NCBI GenBank assembly: GCA_027923505.1
Contig: BROI01000021.1
Span: forward strand, 1-64,000
Direction of reading: 5' to 3'
Origin: Mayamaea pseudoterrestris
Taxonomy: Eukaryota > Bacillariophyta > Bacillariophyceae > Sellaphorales > Sellaphoraceae
Length of the DNA stretch: 64,000 bases
In this document: positions 51,143-63,066 of the stretch, one piece after another
Layout: the number at the start of each line of letters is the position of its first letter
Numbering within the stretch: the stretch's first letter is position 1
The notes under the pieces: model-generated
Databases searched by the model: none
Told to the model about the DNA's origin: nothing
The model's input: only the letters and a program-made list of their open reading frames with translations
Made by a program: the position numbers and the translations under genes

Positions 51143-54100
51143 TCACACTTTTTCCAAGAAATCCAAGTTCAAAACTTGCCCGAATCGTGAAGCTACAACC
51201 GTATCGGCCTTACGCCGTGACGCAGACAAATCTGTCGACGAAGCCAAAGATGAGTCGTCACCACTTACAAACGCTGGATCAACGACATCGGCAAAGGGAG
51301 CTCCATCGACCTGAACCACTTCGGGTGCCTCTTCGTGACCAGCCCTGACAGGTCCGGCCACTTCGGCAGCATCCACATTCATGACTTCGTCATCATCGCC
51401 AGGCTCAACCATATCCATTTGGATTGCAGGCGGAACAGCTGCCACTATTCCGGCATCGCGAATGAATTTCTTTATGTGTTGCATTGCTGCCACATGATCA
51501 TACACGAACGAAAGCAGATCCACCCTCAGACATCGCCAGCCGACGCGTGAAATGGCCTTTTGTTGCGTATACCCAAGTCGCCATTCTTGCTCCGTTTCGC
51601 AGTCACAGTCGACAAGTATTGCAACTCGCTCGTCCGATACCAGATCCTCAACACATAGCGCGTTTTTCCAAACGCCGTTCATGGCCGAAACTTTGTAGCC
51701 GTCCTTGTTTAATAGTTCTTTTAACAAAAGCTGGCCAATCTTTCGCGGCAAATCGTTGGCACGAGTGTCGTCGCGAGATGTCTGTAAGTTTGCGGTCGAC
51801 GCTGCCTGGAAGTACTCAATAATAGATACCTTTATGTCGTCTTGACATGCAATATCAGTCAACCCGATGCTTCTCACCAGCACGCAACGATCACGCGCTC
51901 TTGACAAGGCTACGTTAGCCCGCTGCGCGTGGAGTAGCTGATTTTGGCTTGGAACAGCTCCTTTGGAACAAACCATGCTCAAAAATACTATGTCGCGCTC
52001 CGCACCTTGAAAGGAGGGCGGATCACCGACCAAAATGGCGTGACGCGCCATCTTCTCAGGCCCAATAGCGTCTAAGAGGCGACCACGTATGAGGCGGCTC
52101 TGTTCGTCCCCCATTAGGCTTATAACGCCGATACTCCGAGGGTTTGTCGTATCATTCGTAAGCTCCGTGACCATCTCTACAATTTTCATCGCTTCCTTCT
52201 CATTCACCTTTCCGAACTTCGTTCCATTAGCCAGCCTGATGTCGATGACTGATGGATCTAAACGCTCGGTTCTCGTCGGAAGTCGCAAAGGAATGAGCCG
52301 ATTATCGTAGTATTGATGGTTGCTGAATGCAATGATTTCTTCAGCGCACCGAAAATGCTCACTAAGTACTACACGCCCCCGAGGAAAGGCCTGTGAACAC
52401 AGGTCGAAGAAGCTCTGCCCAGGCAGCAGCATATTTTCGAGTGGGGACTCGGGTAAAGCGGCGCGTAAACTGTCTAGTGAGTCCTCGGATATGAAACATT
52501 CGGTCGGCGACACTTGCCATCGCCAACGATAAGCCATTGCTTTCCACGAAGAAGTCCAGGAAGCACTGTGACGTCGCTTTGGCTAGACTCATCGACAATA
52601 ACCAGATCGAAAAGACATTCTTCTGGGGGAAGGTAGTCGCTTATCTGAGAAGTGGTCAGTATCCAGCATGGAATGTATCGACAGCATTGGTTGAATGCAT
52701 CAAGATATTCTTGTCGCCGTCGCCTTTGTCGCTGTGTCATATTCGATGGCTGAGAAGACCGATTAAATTTCGCCTTTCCAGCAATCTGCGCAAATTTAAC
52801 AAGCGCTGACTGCGCATTTGGAGTAAATGAACGACTTAACGCAGACACAACCGTTGCGTCAACCAATTCTTCCGCTAGATGCTGTATTTGTTGCGCAAGG
52901 CGACTTCGTTGGACATCCAACGCGCGACAATTGACCATAATCAATACATGATCATCTATTCTCAGTTGCAAAGCTAGTCGTTTTATCTTTACCGCTTGTC
53001 TGAGTTGAGCTTCAGTGCTGCGAACAGCACTTTGACTAGAAAAATTGATCGTCGGCCAGCCTTCCTGCTGAACCCGTGGTTTCCAATATCGCTTCGTGAA
53101 TCGACTGACTACTCGATAATGTTCCAATGCTCGTGCAACTGTCATCCATTCCTCTGTTGAAGTAGGCTTCACACCGTCGATCGTGATGTGTGATAACTCT
53201 CGTTCAAGCTGCTGTAAATGCTTCCCCATACCAGTCAAGATACCAACAAACGGAATGGACGCAATGTTTCCTTTCGCAATTAAAGAGATCGATGAGAATG
53301 TCTTTCCAGTCTTTGAACTTGCCAGTTGCACGAGCGCGCTAGTTGGCGAAAGTGGAAATCCATCCACAGTCAAGATGGGGTCGCTTTCCGGCAAGATCAA
53401 ATCGGAAACAAGCTTATGAAGCGCGACAAACTCTTGGAGCTGCCACTTGGAGATCACCCGCATCATCCAAGGTGCTTCGTCCAGCATTTCTTGCGATAGC
53501 TGAACAAGATCTCCACCATCTCGTCTGCCAATTAACAATCGAACATGCTGACTGTGCATCGCAATTTGAGCATCAATATCGAGCACTTCCTTCTTGAGAC
53601 GAGCAATGCTACGCTTCAGCAAAGCGCATTTTTCCATTTCGACGCTCACATTGGCACAAGACACCCGATTGGCGAGTCGCTCCACTGTTTGTTGAAGCTG
53701 TCGCATCCCCGTCAACTCACTCGTCGAAACATCAACGCACAAATCCCTCACGCTTGGCGGAAGCCGCTCTCGCAGCACAGACAAAGCAGGCGCATTCTTC
53801 GAAGTTGCCAACACACGCTTGCCTTGGCACAAATAGGCGCACATGATATTTGCAATTGAGTGCGTTTTGCCGGAACCTGGTGGACCCTCAACAACGCAAG
53901 CCGGATATTTCTTGTTCATGAGCAAATCGGCAATCTGATCCTGCGCGTCGGACGTTGGCAGTGGAAATAATGGTCTCTCTTGTGGTTTTACTTCCGATTG
54001 GATGGGTGATATCGTACTGTAAAACCAGCCAAACATCCCACTAGGCTTTGGTGGTAGGTGATGCGCTTCAAATCTGTCTTCAAAAGCGCCCGGTCCGTGC

Positions 54101-55311
54101 GTCAACGACCATGTCGCCAAGGGCAGCTGTGGGGCATTCGGCAACAACATCTTGTCGGCAAAAGCCGTGGCATCGCGGGCCCACACCGAGCTTGGTTTCG
54201 ATCTAGCAAACAGGCACCAGTTTTCCGACACGGTTAGTTGATCCTGTCGCGAAAGTAATTTGGTATCGCCGGTTGATGACGATCGGAAACTACCAGTAGG
54301 AGCAAGTTCCACTGCCATGCGCTTTAAGATGTAGGCATACGTCTCTGGCTGGCCCGGCGAAAGCACGAAGCAATCCATTTCCGCCACTGTTCGATGCAGC
54401 TGCGACAGCATGGCATGACTGTCAAACATGTTAGCAATCGCTGTCACGACGGGTCGATACAAGGAGACGCCGGTGTGCTCGCGAGGTCGAACGAGCAAGG
54501 CTCCATCCGAGGCAAGCTCAACTTCCACCATGACTTCCAGTAGTGGACCAGACACATACAAACCATTGCGTTCCACATGCGCATGCCCCAATCCCCAAAC
54601 CAACTCTTGGTTGTGATCTTGATGGAGCTGCGTCCATTCGAAAAGCGCATTGTAGATAGGCTCGAGTGTTGTTTGATACGCCTTCGTTCGCAAATGCACC
54701 AAATACTTGTCCAGAAATTTCTTTATGGTTGCTGAATCACGAGAGGAAAGCGTAGGGGGAGGCTTTGGAGCGTTTTTTAAATGATCAATTGTGAGTAGAC
54801 TCTTCATATGATCAACATGAGCTAGCTTCTTCCAGTCGTCAAGATATGTTTGCAAAGCCGACTGATGAGCCTGGTTGTTCGGAATTTCTGGCTGCATTAA
54901 GATTTGCGTATTTGTCAGGCGAGTGATCCGGAGCCAGCATGCCTTTTCTCTGAGCTCACTTTCACTACTGCTCGAGGTAAAGGTTGACTTGAGAGCTCCT
55001 GCTAGCGTTCGTTTGCGTGCCTTTTCGGATGCTGGTGCCGCATAAAACGAAAAAGGAGGACTGGTGAAGAACGGATTGTCACTGGTGCGTTGAATGAGTT
55101 GTCGAAAGTCGTTGATACTGAACAAGACTCCATTGTTGTCGTTCCCGCCGTCGTGTGACTGGAAGAAATCTGCTTCCGGAGGTGAGTTCTGCACAAAAGA
55201 ACTCTTACTGTTGTCCATTCCATTGCTCATTGTTTGATGCATGTTCGCAATGTAGCGAAGAATTTGCGCCATACGCTTGCGGTGCACGCTGCTCTCGGTC
55301 GATGCATCCAT
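51143..55311 (-). CDS. SF1B helicase (DNA2/Upf1-like) with REase-like tail, frameshift in motif III
   Basis: Two overlapping minus-strand frames form one gene of about 1390 codons. The first (55311 to 52474) has Walker A VVEGPPGSGKTHSIANIMCA, a long helical insert and motif II FDLVIVDESSQSDVTVLPG. It then reads KQWLIVGDGK and leaves frame. The second continues exactly there: QVSPTECFISEDS (motif III, as in GD-x-KQVSP), then LSEHFRCAEEIIAFSNHQYY, VGDPPSFQGAERDIVFLSMV and ANVALSRARDRCVLVRS. GGCAAGTG at about 52511-52518 would need a second CAAG to read GDGKQVSP, so one 4-bp unit of a tandem CAAG pair seems lost. The tail (RVAILVDCDCETEQEWRLG, then RVGWRCLRVD) resembles MTES_1575/VSR-like nuclease domains of AAA_11/12 helicases. 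An Asp/Ser-rich C-terminus follows. The start is the ATG at 55311. Confidence 0.78.
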
Positions 55312-55505
55312 TATCCTAATGCTCGTGAGATTTTAATGGAATGGATGCTTCGCACGTTCAACTGTGTGCATTCGAAGTTTTGTCATGGTGATCGTCTCGT
55401 GGCAATCCAAGGATATGTCGTACCGGTGCACGGGTAACGTTGCGACTAGTCAACAAAGGATTGACAGTGAATTGACAACCCCACACGCTGCGCTCGGCGA
55501 GTTGA

Positions 55506-57203
<1,698 letters not shown>

Positions 57204-57581
57204 ATTTCACTGTAGTTGTTGGAAAGTGCGACTATTGACAGTGAGACAGCAGCAAAGCTCGCGTCAAACGAATCATGCCAGACATGTCGGATGTGGCGAT
57301 GTGTAATGCTGTTGGGTTGGCAAATAAATCGTGGGTCGGCGACATGCCGCGGCAAGTGTGCACTAAGATTTAATTTTTATATATACTATTCTGTCTGCTA
57401 GTCTAGCTTAGCGAAAAAAATTATCAGTCTATTATTCATCATACGTTCCTGTCGATGTTCAGGGAATTACCGCCAGCAACACATAATGACTGCCTTCCAA
57501 TGAAGAACAAGCCCTTAACGTATTGTAATGAAGACTACTCGGTCGTCAATAATAGTCAAGTGACGAGTTGTGGCTTCGTTT
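57204..57581. other. Convergent intergenic region
   Basis: This 378-bp region between the sirtuin and MFS gene ends is AT-rich in part (TTTTTATATATACTATTC near 57372) and has no convincing gene. It should hold both polyadenylation regions. Confidence 0.5.
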
Positions 57582-59120
57582 CTATCCGTAATCCAGAAGA
57601 GGCTCATCTAAGCCATTGCTCTCTTCACCCCTGCCATCCACGCCATTGTCCACTGAAGTTGACATATCATACTCATTGTTGTCACTAAAAGTCTGCAACG
57701 TGACGTGATCCATTGGAATAAACATCACAATGATTGTACCAACCAGATACAAAATGGCGGCACATATCCACATAAATCCTGGTCCCAAGCGTGTATGTTG
57801 CGTCTGTCGATAAACGTACTCCAGGATAAGCGGACCAAGCGCATTGGCAATGGCGTTTGTCGCAAATAGTGCTCCCTGCACTTGGCCTTGCTCGTCAGCC
57901 GATGCCCCACGCGAGGCGGCAGAAGAAAGCAGAGGAAAATTGAGCTTGGTTAGCTGCGACATAATGAAAGCTAGCGTAATGCCATACTTTGTATTGGCAA
58001 TTCCGTACGCAAGATTGTGACAAACCCCGCATGCAAACGTTGCAACAAGGAGAGGCTTTTCGCCTAGCACTCTTATCAGTGGCTGCAGCAAACCTGCTTG
58101 GCAAAGTATACCAAAGACGCCAAGCACAAGAAACATCGGAGCTAGGTCATTTTCTTGAATGTTAAGTTGATTCTCAATATAGTATAGAACAAGAGTCGAG
58201 TCAGTGGCAAAGACCATTGCGCTAAAGAAGCTGGCCACCGTCAGTAATCGCAGCATGTGATTTCGATTCAAAATGGCCACGTTACGTATCGGTTGCGTCG
58301 CCGTCCGCCAAAGCCATGTGCATGATGCAGCTGGTAATGATGGGACAATTTCCTCGCTGTCATTGCCTGTTTCAAGAATCTGAATGGAAGTTGAATCTTC
58401 TTGTTGAACTTGCCGTAGTTGGTCATCCGTGAGCGTTTCCGGCAAAAAGAGCATACCGAGCAGCAAAGCAACGACCAAAATTCCAAAGGACAGAATTGAA
58501 GCATTAAGAGTTTCATTGAAATTAAGTGCCAAAGTCGGTCCAATGGCGAAACCGCCATAGTAACCCGCCATGAGGACACCAAAGGCTGGTCCACGAAAAT
58601 GTGTGGGAATAACATCCGAGAGTGCCGCAAAGACGAGACTGAGAGTACTGATGGATCCTGCCACGCTATTGGCCGCAAAGTACCAGAAGGGACTCATACT
58701 TGGAGTATGAACGAGCATGCAAAAGGCGAATGCCGGCAATACAGCAAGGATTAGCGACGCCAAGAGCAATGGTCTTCGACCACGAGCGTCACTGAGGGTC
58801 CCAATCACTGGACTGCAAAGCAAAAGCATGACGCACAGAACGAGATTACTCCAAGTTGAAGCATCCTGCGCATCATTTGCACCATTTTGACATGCTTGAG
58901 GTTTATCTTGCGAGTAGGAGTAGCAGAATGGTCCATTGTAGTCATGGAAAAGGCGAGCATAGCGATCAGCTGACACTGCTGGAGTAAGTGCAATCGTGAC
59001 GCCAATTCCTAGCGACAGTAGCGAAGTAATGACGAATAACTCTCTCGCTCCTTTGGATCTTGAGAATGTAGCAAGAAACTCCTGCTCAATAAGGCGGTGG
59101 TCGGCTTCTTCGGCCATCAT
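57582..59120 (-). CDS. MFS transporter, TetA/HIAT1-like
   Basis: A 512-aa single-exon protein from the ATG at 59120 (or Met at 59117); the frame runs further up into the 42-bp repeats but that part is not coding. Twelve hydrophobic segments are expected. The MFS signature motif between helices 2 and 3 reads GTLSDARGRRPLLLAS. FLPETLTDDQLRQ follows helix 6, as in the TetA/hippocampus-abundant-transcript (MFSD14) group. A central polar loop separates the two halves. The cytosolic tail ends in an acidic dileucine-type signal (GLDEPLLDYG), typical of endosomal or vacuolar sorting. The substrate is unknown. The 42-bp inverted array sits directly upstream and would form its promoter region. Confidence 0.83.
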   Translation of the reverse strand: MMAEEADHRLIEQEFLATFSRSKGARELFVITSLLSLGIGVTIALTPAVSADRYARLFHDYNGPFCYSYSQDKPQACQNGANDAQDASTWSNLVLCVMLLLCSPVIGTLSDARGRRPLLLASLILAVLPAFAFCMLVHTPSMSPFWYFAANSVAGSISTLSLVFAALSDVIPTHFRGPAFGVLMAGYYGGFAIGPTLALNFNETLNASILSFGILVVALLLGMLFLPETLTDDQLRQVQQEDSTSIQILETGNDSEEIVPSLPAASCTWLWRTATQPIRNVAILNRNHMLRLLTVASFFSAMVFATDSTLVLYYIENQLNIQENDLAPMFLVLGVFGILCQAGLLQPLIRVLGEKPLLVATFACGVCHNLAYGIANTKYGITLAFIMSQLTKLNFPLLSSAASRGASADEQGQVQGALFATNAIANALGPLILEYVYRQTQHTRLGPGFMWICAAILYLVGTIIVMFIPMDHVTLQTFSDNNEYDMSTSVDNGVDGRGEESNGLDEPLLDYG

Positions 59121-59185
59121 GGTGAATGGCAAAGTTCCGGTCGCGACAAAACTGAATATTTTGCAATGTACGAGTAAAAACAAAG

Positions 59186-59595
59186 CAACAAGGCAATAAT
59201 GTGAAACGAGGGCCAGTGTCAATTACGTCACAAGGCAATAGCGCGAAACAAGTGCCAGTGTCAAATACGTCATGAGGCAATAGCGTGAAACAAGTGCCAG
59301 TGTCAAATACGTCATGAGGCAATAGCGTGAAACAAGTGCCAGTGTCAATTACGTCACTAGCACAAGTTTCGCACTGTGACGTAATTGACGCAGGCACTCG
59401 TTTCGCGCTATTGCCTCGTGACGCAGTTTTCACTGGCGTATGTTTCTCGTTATTGCCTAATGACGCAGTTTTCACTGGCACTTGTTTTATACTATTGCCT
59501 TATAACGTAATTGACACTGGCACTCGTTTCATACTATTGCCTTATGTTGCTATTGACACTGGCATTCGTTTCTTACTAAAGCCTCGTGACGTGTA
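59186..59595. repeat. 42-bp minisatellite arranged as a large inverted repeat
   Basis: From 59186 to about 59355 roughly four units read in the forward sense (GTGAAACAAGTGCCAGTGTC, then AATTACGTCA and AGGCAATAGC). At about 59355-59380 the orientation flips, and to 59595 about five to six units read as the reverse complement (TGACGTAATTGACACTGGCA, then CTCGTTTC). Each unit has a TGACG/CGTCA site. The arms share the unit sequence but not exact copies, so they could pair imperfectly as a hairpin of about 170 bp per arm. The array starts 66 bp upstream of the MFS ATG. Confidence 0.9.
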
Positions 59596-60484
59596 CATTT
59601 GGAATGTTTTCATTTATGATTGGCAAGGTCATCCCATTCCCGGGGCCACGCTTAGAAAGGCGCGCGCCAACCCTACGCACCTCCCATGTGACTCCAGTAC
59701 CACCAGTCCCGGCTTAGAAACTGAGTCGCGCAAGCCAGCCCGGCGCGACAATCATGAAAGCCAACCAGACAAAACGTCACTGGACTGTTGGTCCCACAGG
59801 GACTCCCAGTAAGATAACCAGTGAGACTATTACAAGACAACACTCACAGCCGCACGTTGGCATCTCGTGCGTTGCGCAACGACAACAACAACACCAACAC
59901 CAACATTATCCAACACTCCAACACACTGCTACACTGCTTCCTTCCAGTTACCATATGCATACCGAAGAGGACTCTTAGCTTTTGGTTTATCCACTGCCAG
60001 GAACGAGCCGGGTGCTATGCGTTTGGTACAGGATATGTTTGCGTGCGGCAACGACGACAATGAAGACGACAACGACGACACCAACATTATCCAAAACACT
60101 GCTACACTGCTTCCTTCCAGTTACCAAATGCATACCAAAGAGGACTCTTAGCTTTTGGTTTATCCACTGCCAGGAACGAGCCGGGTGCTATGCGTTTGGT
60201 ATCTGTCATGCGACGTAATGCGATCAAATCCATTTGATTCCTTCCTGCAGTCGATCCATCAATGCTTCTCCTCGCTCCTTGCTTTCAACTCTTAATTCTT
60301 GGAGGTCATGTGTTTGATCATATTTAATAATTATTGTAAGTTTGCTTGACCTGCGCTTACGTTGTTAATGTTGTTTGCGCTTGCGACTTGCTAACAAATG
60401 ATTTGTCACTGTTTTACAGCTAGCAAGAAACACTTTTTATCACATAATGGCCTTGCGCATTAACTTAATGGCACAGTAGTTACC
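59596..60484. other. Gene-free spacer with a diverged direct repeat
   Basis: No gene is seen. The left half holds a roughly 125-130-bp direct repeat (59899-60201) with simple ACAACA/ACGACA tracts. The right half, up to the recombinase stop codon, is AT-rich and may be the 3' untranslated part of that element. Confidence 0.5.
59899..60201. repeat. Direct repeat of about 125-130 bp, two copies
   Basis: 59899-60028 and 60079-60201 share CCAACATTATCCAA, CTGCTACACTGCTTCCTTCC and GAGGACTCTTAGCTTTTGGT with a few differences. Both are preceded by ACAACA/ACGACA trinucleotide tracts. They probably arose by unequal exchange between those tracts. Confidence 0.85.
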
Positions 60485-63013
60485 CTAACAATGGCCAATG
60501 TTTGGTGGCATCCCATTTTGGCTCCGCTCTTGGTGCTCAAAAAGCATTTGCTGCCACTCCAAGTCCGCTTGCGCAAAACATGTGTCATTCACTGGAACAT
60601 TTGCAAATGCCATTTGAAAGCTGGATGGATCGCTTAAAGGGCGCCTTCTTGTCCCTTTCTTTCTGGAGCCCTTGCGTCGTCCCATTCGTACTTGCGTACC
60701 TGCCGTTGGATCCTCTGCAGCAATGTCATTCAAGGCTGCGCGACAGGCATTGCGCAAATCTCTCAAGGTTGGATTCTTTCCTGGCGTCGTTCTGGCACTA
60801 TCGTACACTTCCTCTGCAAGTTCCAAACCTTTGACTCTGCCATGCCTTTCCTCAAGGTATGCAATGAGCCGATAAATAACTATCCGTGCCGACCACCACA
60901 TGTTTTTACTGTTTGCTTTTTGGCCATCCACCCAGACATCTACCCGCCACCGTTCACCGAATCGATCCTCCAAAGGCTTCCATTTTTCAAAGTACAGTCG
61001 TCTGTGATCCGCCATTGTCATTTTCTCTCCCTCGTCTGTCAAATGCGGCCTTGGAATACGTTCGTTTGTTGCTGCATCATACATTGGTCCCTCATTTTGT
61101 TCGACACGAGATGTGGGAATTGCCTTTCGCTTCTTGCGCCCATTGGCCAGCTCAGTTGCGACTGGTGTGATTCGTGTGCAGGCGCTGGCATGCATGTGAT
61201 TAGGCGTTTGTAGGAGCTGTGGCTGTTGTTCTCCACCGCGCGTCTTGAACGCTGCACTCATCATGGCCTGCATTGACTGTAGTCGCTGATCCATCATACG
61301 CGTTTGTGCATTTCCGTATTGTATAATATAGTTGCTGCTGGCATTGAAGTTTGGAGGAATTGTAATTATACCCGAGTAATATGAATCCTCTGCCTGGCGA
61401 ACTTGTCGCTGGAATTCCAACCAACCAGGCGAACCAAAGAGAGGATGCCAAAGTACGTGTTTAAAAGTACCATGCCGAAAGCGCTCCAGGAAAGTTTCCG
61501 AATCATTGAGCAGTGCACCATTTAGTGGGTTAACTGCGCGAGAAGCCAGCATTTGGAACATGCGTCGCAGGCTATTCTTGTGTGTCATCAAGAAGGCATT
61601 GGCGGCGTACAAACATTTAGTTTTTCGTTCAGTAGCGCTGCTTCTATTGTAAACTGTCTGTAAGTGTTGCTCATTAGCCAGAATGCCAGGGGACATTGCT
61701 TCGTAAAAACTAGCTGGTGGCTCCACCAATGTGCGAGGTGGTTGGTGCATGGATGGATAACGGTAATCCCCTCCTGCCCGCTGCAGCATGCCTGTAAGCG
61801 GGGGATTGTTGACATAATACTCCAGCTGTACGTGGCTGTCTCCGCTAGCTCCCCGGCTGCCATGGCCAGTCATGCGAGCATTGTCACTGAGCGGAACACC
61901 TGCATTGTCTAGCTCTTGAGCTCCTTGTAATCGTGGCTGATGTGTCAACTTGGAGCAGTCAATTCCAACACTGTCATAGGCACTTCGAAACATGTCAGCA
62001 AAATCTTTTGCGTTTATGGAATGTGCGGATGATTTCACTGCCCGGTAGGATGGTATTGACCAAAACGTAGCTGGTTCCGTCAGATCGGGAAAGCACTCAT
62101 GGAATACCATGTAACGCAGCTGCATGTATAGACCCTTCCATGCAGCTGCACAGAATAGTGGATTCAAATGTGGAAGTATTCCAGTGTAGCGTGTTCTGCC
62201 GGTAAAGTTCTTGCTGCGGTTGCTTTGGATCATCTGCACCATCATTCCGCTTGACCCGACAGCATGTATGTGCGAAACAAACACATGACGCAACAATTGC
62301 CGATAACAGTCTTCCCCTCGTCCAAGGACCGCAATTAGCTCAGTGAACGATGCACCCATCATGGCAAGCAAAAGTGGACTTTTGTTGTACATTTTCGGCT
62401 GCCGAGGGGTGACAAGCATGCATGACACAAGAAGCTGCTCCATTTGATCCAGTGAAATAAACCGATTAATGTCGGCCATCAAGTCAAGCATCCCTTCTTC
62501 AGCGCGGTAACCCTTTTGCAATGACACGGCCTTACAGAATGCCTTTACTGGCTCCAGTTTGCCGACAGAGGCAGAAATATTGCCTTGGTATGACGCTTGA
62601 ACTTCTAGCATGCGGACAGTGAATTCACAGCGAAGATGGTGGTTTATCCATGTTTTTGCTCGGGTCATTGTGTCGTCTGATACATCAGGAAGGCTGGAAA
62701 GGTATCGGAAGAAGTCGATGACAAGGGTTGTGTTGAACTTGTGTACATCCCTGGAGTCGGTGACATTGACCAAGACAGATTCGCCATGAATAGTATCAAG
62801 GAAGTGATACAAATGGAGGCCGTACTTGGTCTGACATGGAGGAAGTCCCCGTTCTTTGCAAAATTGTATCCAGCGTTCAATCGTCTGTCGACTCTTTTTC
62901 TCGCTTTCGTTCGAGGGAAACGCAACAGCCTGGCCGGCATACAGATTCTTGAATTCAAAGCTTGCCTTCAGAGCGTCGTGATCATTGCTCGTCTCAGTCG
63001 AAACAATTAAGGT
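60485..63013 (-). CDS. Crypton-type tyrosine recombinase (Ndc10-like core plus GCR1_C-like domain), 5' end missing
   Basis: A minus-strand frame of about 840 codons, open from a stop at 63014 and without an ATG in its first part. N-terminal helices (SRQTIERWIQFCKERGLPP) look like the core-binding domain of YR recombinases. The catalytic part reads RSKNFTGRTRYTGILPHLNP and then LFCAAAWKGLY, as in Ndc10 domain II. LTHQPRLQGAQELDNAGVP follows (H-x-x-R), then ARMTGHGS (second His) and LEYYVNNPPLTGMLQRAGGD with the candidate nucleophile Tyr. The C-terminal MTMADHRRLYFEKWKPLEDR and FGERWRVDVW resemble the GCR1_C DNA-binding domain; a basic patch and acidic tail follow. This pair of domains is the hallmark of Crypton DNA transposons. 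Cryptons lack terminal repeats, so borders are unknown. The first exon may lie upstream or may have been cut off by the LTR element starting about 54 bp away. Confidence 0.75.
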   Translation of the reverse strand, partial: TLIVSTETSNDHDALKASFEFKNLYAGQAVAFPSNESEKKSRQTIERWIQFCKERGLPPCQTKYGLHLYHFLDTIHGESVLVNVTDSRDVHKFNTTLVIDFFRYLSSLPDVSDDTMTRAKTWINHHLRCEFTVRMLEVQASYQGNISASVGKLEPVKAFCKAVSLQKGYRAEEGMLDLMADINRFISLDQMEQLLVSCMLVTPRQPKMYNKSPLLLAMMGASFTELIAVLGRGEDCYRQLLRHVFVSHIHAVGSSGMMVQMIQSNRSKNFTGRTRYTGILPHLNPLFCAAAWKGLYMQLRYMVFHECFPDLTEPATFWSIPSYRAVKSSAHSINAKDFADMFRSAYDSVGIDCSKLTHQPRLQGAQELDNAGVPLSDNARMTGHGSRGASGDSHVQLEYYVNNPPLTGMLQRAGGDYRYPSMHQPPRTLVEPPASFYEAMSPGILANEQHLQTVYNRSSATERKTKCLYAANAFLMTHKNSLRRMFQMLASRAVNPLNGALLNDSETFLERFRHGTFKHVLWHPLFGSPGWLEFQRQVRQAEDSYYSGIITIPPNFNASSNYIIQYGNAQTRMMDQRLQSMQAMMSAAFKTRGGEQQPQLLQTPNHMHASACTRITPVATELANGRKKRKAIPTSRVEQNEGPMYDAATNERIPRPHLTDEGEKMTMADHRRLYFEKWKPLEDRFGERWRVDVWVDGQKANSKNMWWSARIVIYRLIAYLEERHGRVKGLELAEEVYDSARTTPGKNPTLRDLRNACRAALNDIAAEDPTAGTQVRMGRRKGSRKKGTRRRPLSDPSSFQMAFANVPVNDTCFAQADLEWQQMLFEHQERSQNGMPPNIGHC

Positions 63014-63066
63014 TCAGGCCCTGCCAGTGTCCGTTTGTTTCGGTTGATCCTCATGGCTGGATATCT

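Noticed and set aside
50962-51348. Plus-strand frame of 128 codons over the helicase 3' end
   Set aside because: It mirrors Ser/acid-rich coding on the minus strand and shows no domain or start context.
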